Assembly (NCBI GenBank): GCA_011049385.1
Contig: DSBX01000275.1
Location: 1-5,141, forward strand
Length of the DNA stretch: 5,141 nt
Source: Caldifarciminota bacterium
GTDB lineage: Bacteria > Hydrothermota > Tepidihabitantia > Tepidihabitantales > Tepidihabitantaceae
Direction of reading: 5' to 3'
The position numbers and the translations under genes are program-made. The notes under the pieces are model-generated. The model had not been told where the DNA came from and did no database searches. It saw only the letters and a program-made list of their open reading frames with translations. Shown piece after piece: positions 1-5,141 of this stretch (its first letter is position 1; each line of letters starts with the position of its first letter).

Positions 1-1027
<1,027 letters not shown>

Positions 1028-1031
<4 letters not shown>

Positions 1032-2035
1032 AGGCGTTCGGCGAGGAACCGGGCCATGTCCACGAGCCGGCAGGCGTAGCCGTACTCGTTGTCGTACCAG
1101 GAGAAGGCCTTGATGAGGTTGCCGTCCACGACCGCGGTGAGCCCGGCGTCGAGAATCGAGCTGTGGCGGTTGCCGACCATGTCCACCGAGACGAGCGGGT
1201 CCGCGCAGTACTGGAGAATGCCCTTGAGCGGGCCGTTGGCCGCGTCCTTGAAGGCGGCGTTGACCGCGTTGGCATCGGTGGACTTTTCGACGGTACAGCT
1301 GAAGTCCACGATCGAGACGTCCGGGGTCGGCACCCGGATGGCCATGCCGTCCACCTTGCCGGCGAGTTCGGGGAAGATGACGCCGATGAGCTTGGCCGCG
1401 CCGGTGGTGGTCGGAATCATCGAGAGCGCGGCGGCACGGGCCCGGCGCAGGTCGGAGTGCGGGAAGTCGAGGATGCGCTGGTCGCCGGTGTAGGCGTGGA
1501 TGGTGGTCATGTAGGCCTTGAGGATGCGGAAGCTGTCGTGGAGGACCTTGGCGACCGGCACGACGCAGTTGGTGGTGCAGGAGGCGTTGGAGATGACGTG
1601 GTCCCGGGCCGGGTCGTACTGCTCGTGGTTGATGCCGTAGACGAAGGTGGCGACATCCGAACCCTTGGCCGGGGCCGAGATGATGACTTTCTTCGCGCCG
1701 GCGTCGAGGTGCGCCCTGGCCTTGTCGAGCGAGCGGAAGATGCCGGTGGACTCGATGACGATGTCCACGCCGAGTTCGCGCCAGGGAAGTTCGGCCGGGT
1801 TCTTGCTCGCGGTGACCCGCGCGGGCCGGCCGTTGATGACGATTTCGCCATCGGTGTGGCCGACCTCGCCCGGGAAGATGCCGTGGACCGAGTCGTACTT
1901 GAAGAGATGGGCAAGGGTTCTTGCGTCGGTGAGGTCGTTGATGCCGACGAGTTCGAGCGCCGGGCTGTTCGCGGCGCAGCGGGCGACGAGACGGCCGATG
2001 CGGCCGAATCCGTTCACTGCCAGTTTGCAGGGCAA
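1028..2035 (-). CDS. gap: Type I glyceraldehyde-3-phosphate dehydrogenase
   Basis: Oxidises and phosphorylates glyceraldehyde 3-phosphate to 1,3-bisphosphoglycerate in the cytosol, making the substrate of the next gene product, PGK. It is complete at 335 residues, normal for the family. The N-terminal Rossmann domain opens with NGFGRIGR (8-15). INDLTD (32-37) puts an Asp after the second beta strand, which favours NAD over NADP. The catalytic cysteine is C153 in SNASCTTN and its partner histidine is H180 in TTIHAYTGDQ. Further family signatures are RARAAALSMIPTTTGAAK, RVPTPDVS and SWYDNEYGY near the C-terminus. The start codon is TTG (2035-2033), supported by an AGGAGG site four bases upstream and by the protein starting exactly where the family does (MPCKLAVNGFGRIGR). 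It ends at TGA 1030-1028, overlapping pgk. Nothing suggests a non-phosphorylating enzyme or an Entner-Doudoroff-specific variant. Confidence 0.98.
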
Positions 2036-2039
2036 GATT

Positions 2040-2045
2040 CCTCCT
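2040..2045 (-). promoter_or_regulatory. Ribosome binding site of gap
   Basis: The minus strand reads AGGAGG, followed by AATC and then TTG. The perfect Shine-Dalgarno core decides the start: no ATG lies at the family's usual N-terminus, and this site places initiation at the TTG codon at 2035. The four-base spacing is slightly short, but the strong core probably compensates for it and for the weak start codon. Confidence 0.85.
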
Positions 2046-2069
2046 AGTTTGGGTTACCGAACTCGGCTA

Positions 2070-2097
2070 AGGCTATGTCCGGGCCGGGCGAAGTCAA
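2070..2097 (-). promoter_or_regulatory. Candidate sigma70-type promoter for gap-pgk
   Basis: In the 96-bp gap between the transporter and gap, the minus strand has TTGACT (2097-2092; consensus TTGACA) and, 16 bases on, TAGCCT (2075-2070). The latter keeps the first, second and last bases of TATAAT. A start near 2063 would give a leader of about 28 bases holding the AGGAGG site. The rest of the gap (2036-2131) shows only a tiny inverted repeat, CCGA-AC-TCGG at 2057-2066, and no U-tract terminator after the transporter gene, so read-through from upstream is also possible. This is a motif match by eye only; the -10 box is weak. Confidence 0.35.
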
Positions 2098-2131
2098 GCG
2101 TTCAAGGTCCTTCCGGGATGGCTGCCGGTGC

Positions 2132-3625
2132 TCAGCCGCCTGTCGTTTCCTCGACCGGGTCCCGGCGGTGGCCGCGGAACAGGGAGAAGAGGATGGACAG
2201 CAGCGGCAGGAGCGCGGCCACGCCCCAGCCGGCAATCACCAGCGCGCGGATCGGGTAGCCTTCATAGGGCCGGCCGAGTTCCCGGACCAGCCCGTTCGTG
2301 AGCAGGGCCGCGAGAATCACCGGGCAGACAATCCGGATGAACCAGGGCCACCAGTCGCCGAGTTGCGTCTTCGAGACCGAGTTCAGGTGTTTGCGCAACT
2401 GGTCGGTCTTGTGGAACCAGCCGAGGACGATGCACTCGACGAGCAGGACGGCGATGAGGCCGAAGTGTTCCATGAAGTGGTCCACGATGTCGAGCCAGTA
2501 GAGACCGGCGCCGGTGGTGAATATCAGCCCGAGCGAGACGGCGATGCCGCCGACGATGAAGTTCGAGGCCCGGTGGCCGAGGCCCCACTTGTCGCGCACC
2601 GCGGCGGCGACCGCCTCAACCAGCGAGAAGGCCGAGTCCACCGCGAGGGCGAGAAGCATCAGAAAGAAGAGCAGGCCGAAGACTCGGGCCATCGGCAGTT
2701 GCGAGATGACCTCGGGGTAGGTGATGAAGGCAAGCCCGGGGCCGCCTTTCAATACTTCGGTGACCGGCAGGCCCTTGAGCTGGGCGTAGTAGCCGAGCGT
2801 GCCGAAGACCGCGAACCCGCCGGCAATCGAGGTCAACCCGTCGGCGACCGCGATGATGACCGCACTGCTGGTGATGTTCGCCCTGCGGGGCAGGAAGCTG
2901 GCGTAGGCGATCATTATCCCGAAGCCGATAGATACCGAGTAGGCGACCTGGCCGTAGGCCGCGCCCCAGAGCGCGGGGTTGAGCAGGTGACCGAAAATGG
3001 GCGCGAGGTAGTAGTGCAGGCCGGCCGCGGCGCCGGGCAGGGTGACGCCCCGGATGATGAAGATGATGAGCAGGGCCCAGGGCAGGACCACGGTGAGGTA
3101 GACGACCTTGCTCACCGTCTTCGCGCTCTTCCAGATGGCGAGGATGATGAGCGTCCAACTGATGCCGAGCCCGATGAGCAGGGGCCGGCGCACACCGCCG
3201 AGTTCGAAGGGACCGCCGGTGAGTCCGAGCACTTCGCCGTAGAAGAACCCGGCCGGGTCCGCGCCCCAGGCCTGGGTGACCGAGAAGCCGGTATAGACGA
3301 CCGCCCAGGCCATCACTACCGCGTAGTAGGTGACGATGACGAAGCCGACCAGCACCGCCCACCAGCCGACCCATTCGAAGGCCCGGCCGACCTTGCGGAA
3401 TGCGGACGGGGCGGCGAGCCGGAAGCGGTGGCCGAGGGAGAATTCCAGGAGCAGGAGCGGAATGCCGATGGTGATGAGCGCGATGACGTAGGCGATGAGG
3501 AAGGCGCCGCCGCCGTGTTCGTAGCATTTGAAGGGGAACCGCCACAGGTTGCCCAGCCCGATGGCCGAGCCGACCGCGGCGAGGATGAAGGCGGCCCGGT
3601 TATCCCATTGACCCCGCTGGTCCAT
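2132..3625 (-). CDS. Sodium:neurotransmitter symporter (SNF/NSS) family transporter, probably for amino acids
   Basis: Inner-membrane secondary transporter of the LeuT fold (TC 2.A.22), expected to import a small amino acid or amine with Na+. It is complete at 497 residues, close to LeuT, with about 12 hydrophobic helices. TM1 carries the unwound GSAIGLGNLWRFPF (19-32); A21 and N26 align with Na1 ligands A22 and N27 of LeuT. GGGAF (38-42) and GIPLLLLEFSLG (54-65) are family signatures. TM6 has YSVSIGFG (229-236). TM7 has ADGLTS (261-266), with S266 where eukaryotic SLC6 carriers place a chloride-binding Ser and LeuT has E290. TM8 has LALAVDSAF (325-333), with D330-S331 matching the Na2 Asp-Ser of SERT and DAT. 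G23 aligns with LeuT G24, not the Asp of monoamine carriers, which favours an amino-acid substrate. ATG start with AAGGAG seven bases upstream. It follows the binding-protein gene by 22 bp. The substrate cannot be told from sequence; alignments are by eye. Confidence 0.96.
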   Translation of the reverse strand: MDQRGQWDNRAAFILAAVGSAIGLGNLWRFPFKCYEHGGGAFLIAYVIALITIGIPLLLLEFSLGHRFRLAAPSAFRKVGRAFEWVGWWAVLVGFVIVTYYAVVMAWAVVYTGFSVTQAWGADPAGFFYGEVLGLTGGPFELGGVRRPLLIGLGISWTLIILAIWKSAKTVSKVVYLTVVLPWALLIIFIIRGVTLPGAAAGLHYYLAPIFGHLLNPALWGAAYGQVAYSVSIGFGIMIAYASFLPRRANITSSAVIIAVADGLTSIAGGFAVFGTLGYYAQLKGLPVTEVLKGGPGLAFITYPEVISQLPMARVFGLLFFLMLLALAVDSAFSLVEAVAAAVRDKWGLGHRASNFIVGGIAVSLGLIFTTGAGLYWLDIVDHFMEHFGLIAVLLVECIVLGWFHKTDQLRKHLNSVSKTQLGDWWPWFIRIVCPVILAALLTNGLVRELGRPYEGYPIRALVIAGWGVAALLPLLSILFSLFRGHRRDPVEETTGG

Positions 3626-3632
3626 CGCTCTT

Positions 3633-3638
3633 CTCCTT
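3633..3638 (-). promoter_or_regulatory. Ribosome binding site of the SNF transporter gene
   Basis: AAGGAG on the minus strand, seven bases before the ATG at 3625, inside the 22-bp gap after the binding-protein stop. It supports independent initiation in a shared transcript and fixes the start at MDQRGQWDNR, the normal position just before TM1. Confidence 0.8.
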
Positions 3639-3647
3639 CTCGGACGC

Positions 3648-4778
3648 TCAGGGCGTCTCGGTCGTCACGTACTTCGGGCCGTCGGCGTCCCACTGCCGGA
3701 CGACCGCGTCCTTGACCGGGTTGCCGTGTTCGTCGAGGGTGATGGTGCCGGTGATGCCTACGAAGCTCTCGGTGCCGGCGAGCGCGGCCCGCAGGGCGGC
3801 GCGGTCGTCGGCGTCGGCGCGCTCCAGGGCCGCGGCGAGGAGCCGGGCCGCGTCGTAGGCGAGCGCGGCGAGCGCGTCCGGGTTCCGGCCGTAGCGGGCA
3901 CGGAAGCGGGCGACCCAGGCGTGGACTTCGGGCCGCGGGTCGTCGGGCGCGAAATGGCTGGTGAAGAACCCGCCCCGGATTGCATCCCCGGCGAGGTCGA
4001 GCATCTCGGGCGAATCCCAGCCGTCGCCGCCGAGCAGTTCCGAACGGAGGCCGGACTGCCAGGCCTCGCGGGCGATTATCCCGACCCGGGCATAGTAGTC
4101 GGGCAGGAAGAGCACGTCGGGCCGTGCCGCGCGGAGAAGCTCGACAGCCGGGCCGTAATCGCGCGTCTCGACATCGTAGGCTTCGATGCCGACGATGGTG
4201 CCGCCCTGTGCTTCGAAGGCGGCGGCGAAGAAGCTGGCGAGTCCGGTCGAGTACTCGTCGCCGGAGTGGTAGAGGATCGCGGCACTGCCCGCATTCATAT
4301 GCCGGCGGGCGAAACGGGCCGCAACCGCGCCCTGGAAGGAATCGGTGAAACAGGCCCGGAACACGAACCCGCGGCGACCGCCGTCACGGGCGACGGTGAC
4401 GAACGGGTTGGTCGAACTCGGGGCGATCATCGGTACGCCACTCTTCTCGCACCAGGCGGCGAGGGGCTCGGAACAGGCGGTCGAGACCGAGCCGAGAATG
4501 GCGATCACGCCTTCCGGTCCGGCCAGCCGGGCCGCGGCCTCGACCGTCGCGGCCGGGTCGTTGCGGTCGTCAATGAGCAACACTTCCACCGGCCGCCCCC
4601 GGACCCCGCCCGCCGCGTTGACCTCTTCGAACGCGAGCAGGGCGCCGTCGCGGGCCGATTCGCCGAAGGTCGAGACCGGGCCGGTCAGGGGCAGGATTAC
4701 GCCGACTTTGGTGCTCTCGGCGTCACAGCCGAGCAGGAGCACGAGCGCGAGCAGGACGGTGGTGCGGATGAGTCTCAT
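3648..4778 (-). CDS. Lipoprotein substrate-binding protein, branched-chain amino-acid (LivJ-like) type
   Basis: A periplasmic-binding-protein type I receptor (Peripla_BP_6/LivJ family) that should capture a small amino acid or related ligand outside the cytoplasmic membrane and hand it to an ABC permease. It has 376 residues. The N-terminus is a lipoprotein signal: positively charged MRLIR, a hydrophobic core, then lipobox LLGC with C18 as the lipidated residue. D19 follows it, which in enterobacteria favours retention in the inner membrane. The mature domain opens with KVGVILPLTGP (24-34), then DGALLAFEEVNAAGG (44-58) and DDRNDP (70-75). The ligand-site strand is IAPSSTNP (118-125), followed by FRACFTDSFQG (140-150). 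The ATG at 4778 is chosen over an in-frame upstream start at 4913 because a GGAGG site precedes it and the signal peptide begins there; the longer version would run into tgt. No livHMGF-type permease or ATPase is in the window. The next gene is an SNF symporter. The ligand is unknown. Confidence 0.93.
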   Translation of the reverse strand: MRLIRTTVLLALVLLLGCDAESTKVGVILPLTGPVSTFGESARDGALLAFEEVNAAGGVRGRPVEVLLIDDRNDPAATVEAAARLAGPEGVIAILGSVSTACSEPLAAWCEKSGVPMIAPSSTNPFVTVARDGGRRGFVFRACFTDSFQGAVAARFARRHMNAGSAAILYHSGDEYSTGLASFFAAAFEAQGGTIVGIEAYDVETRDYGPAVELLRAARPDVLFLPDYYARVGIIAREAWQSGLRSELLGGDGWDSPEMLDLAGDAIRGGFFTSHFAPDDPRPEVHAWVARFRARYGRNPDALAALAYDAARLLAAALERADADDRAALRAALAGTESFVGITGTITLDEHGNPVKDAVVRQWDADGPKYVTTETP

Positions 4779-4786
4779 GATGCTGT

Positions 4787-4791
4787 CCTCC
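4787..4791 (-). promoter_or_regulatory. Ribosome binding site of the binding-lipoprotein gene
   Basis: GGAGG on the minus strand, eight bases before the ATG at 4778, lying in the 16-bp gap after the tgt stop. It rules out the longer upstream start, which would overlap tgt by more than 100 bases. Confidence 0.82.
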
Positions 4792-4794
4792 GTG

Positions 4795-5141
4795 TTATTG
4801 TTGACGGGTCGTTGTTTCGCCGCCGGCGTCTTCCCGGTTGTACCGGGCCAGGAAGGCGGCGGTCCAGGTTTCAAATCCACCCCGCTCGATCGCCGTGCGG
4901 ATGCCGGCGACAAGATCGAGGAAGAAGCGGGTGTTGTGCAGGGTCAGTAGCCGCGGCCCCAGTGCTTCGCCGGTGATGAAGAGGTGGCGAAGATAGGCGC
5001 GGGTGAACCTGCGGCAGGTGTCGCAGGGGCAGTGTTCGTCGAGCGGGCCGCTGTCGTCGGCGTGCCGGGCGTTCTTGATGTTGACCCGGCCGGTCGAGGT
5101 GAAGGCGGTGCCGGTGCGGCCGTTGCGCGTGGGCAGGACGC
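4795..5141 (-). CDS. tgt: tRNA-guanine transglycosylase, C-terminal part
   Basis: Bacterial Tgt exchanges guanine-34 in the anticodon of GUN tRNAs (Asp, Asn, His, Tyr) for the queuine precursor preQ1. Only the last 114 complete codons are present; the start and most of the TIM barrel lie beyond the window. The frame opens at VLPTRNGRTGTAFTS, the conserved loop just after the usual catalytic Asp (family motif GIDMFDCVLPTR, the Asp being outside). Then come GRVNIKNARHADD and the zinc site CPCDTC (visible residues 37-42) with a histidine 26 residues after the last cysteine (LHN). This is the C-x-C-x2-C-x25-H pattern of Zymomonas Tgt. RAYLRHLF and LTLHNTRFFLDL are further signatures. It ends at TAA 4797-4795 with a short polar tail. 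The stop is 16 bp before the binding-lipoprotein start, so it probably heads or belongs to the same transcript. No other queuosine gene is in view. Confidence 0.95.
   Translation of the reverse strand, partial: VLPTRNGRTGTAFTSTGRVNIKNARHADDSGPLDEHCPCDTCRRFTRAYLRHLFITGEALGPRLLTLHNTRFFLDLVAGIRTAIERGGFETWTAAFLARYNREDAGGETTTRQQ

Larger units (their letters stand above)
2132..5141 (-). other. Probable transcription unit tgt - binding lipoprotein - SNF transporter
   Basis: Three same-strand genes are separated by only 16 and 22 bp, each gap just large enough for a Shine-Dalgarno site and with no room for a promoter or terminator. Co-transcription is therefore likely, started upstream of the window. 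Whether the transcript continues into gap-pgk is open: the 96-bp gap has a candidate promoter but no visible terminator. Grouping a tRNA-modification gene with transport genes is probably positional and not functional. Confidence 0.6.

Noticed and set aside
1163..2047. 294-residue plus-strand open frame opposite gap
   Set aside because: It is complementary to a complete, conserved gap gene and has a biased Gly/Asp/Val composition. It is a G+C-driven shadow.
2057..2066. Small inverted repeat CCGA-AC-TCGG in the gap leader, as a possible operator
   Set aside because: A four-base stem is expected by chance in G+C-rich DNA and matches no operator I can name.
2105..2131. Possible terminator after the SNF transporter (CCGG repeats)
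   Set aside because: The stem is only four bases and no U-tract follows on the minus strand.
2075..3715. 546-residue plus-strand open frame opposite the SNF transporter
   Set aside because: It is antisense to an unmistakable membrane transporter. It is full of Glu, Gly, Asp and Arg from complementary hydrophobic codons in G+C-rich DNA, which is typical of a shadow frame.
4779..4913. N-terminal extension of the binding protein from an upstream in-frame ATG
   Set aside because: It would place 45 Pro/Ser/Lys-rich residues before a textbook lipoprotein signal and overlap the tgt end. The GGAGG at 4787-4791 points to the ATG at 4778.
3726..4976. 416-residue plus-strand open frame opposite the binding lipoprotein and the end of tgt
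   Set aside because: The minus strand carries clear family motifs across two genes here; the plus frame shows none and has no ribosome binding site I can see.

Overview
This is a G+C-rich bacterial segment (about two thirds G+C by eye) with every gene on the minus strand, tightly packed. Reading in the direction of transcription (from 5141 down to 1), the order is: the C-terminal part of tRNA-guanine transglycosylase (tgt), a lipoprotein substrate-binding protein of the branched-chain amino-acid ABC type, a 12-helix sodium:neurotransmitter symporter (SNF/NSS) family transporter, type I glyceraldehyde-3-phosphate dehydrogenase (gap), and phosphoglycerate kinase (pgk), which is cut off by the window start. 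Shine-Dalgarno sites, TTG/GTG starts and a lipobox all point to Bacteria. The sequence does not settle the phylum, and an uncultivated lineage from a metagenome is possible but unproven.

Region by region. 5141-4795 is the zinc-binding end of Tgt. 4778-3648 is the binding lipoprotein, 16 bp after the tgt stop. 3625-2132 is the transporter, 22 bp later. These three look like one transcription unit. 2131-2036 is the only real intergenic gap (96 bp), with a plausible promoter and a strong ribosome binding site for gap. 2035-1028 is gap, and pgk starts inside the gap stop codon (GTGA overlap), so gap-pgk is a translationally coupled lower-glycolysis pair. No stretch over 300 bases lacks a gene.

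The most striking local signal is at the left edge. Bases 1-38 are a perfect reverse complement of bases 51-88, around a 12-base spacer, in the middle of the conserved GPMGVFE region of pgk. The minus-strand protein stays open through it but stops looking like PGK near residue 332. The plus strand begins with the PGK motif MGVFEKDAFAAG on the wrong strand. The best reading is a foldback (hairpin) chimera at a contig end, not a biological element.

Biologically, the genes are mostly ordinary housekeeping. The points of interest are a prokaryotic SNF transporter with eukaryote-like (SLC6-like) residues in TM7 and TM8, and its close linkage to an ABC-type amino-acid binding lipoprotein with no ABC permease or ATPase in view. 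I see no CRISPR array, RNA gene, insertion sequence, phage element or convincing new system here.
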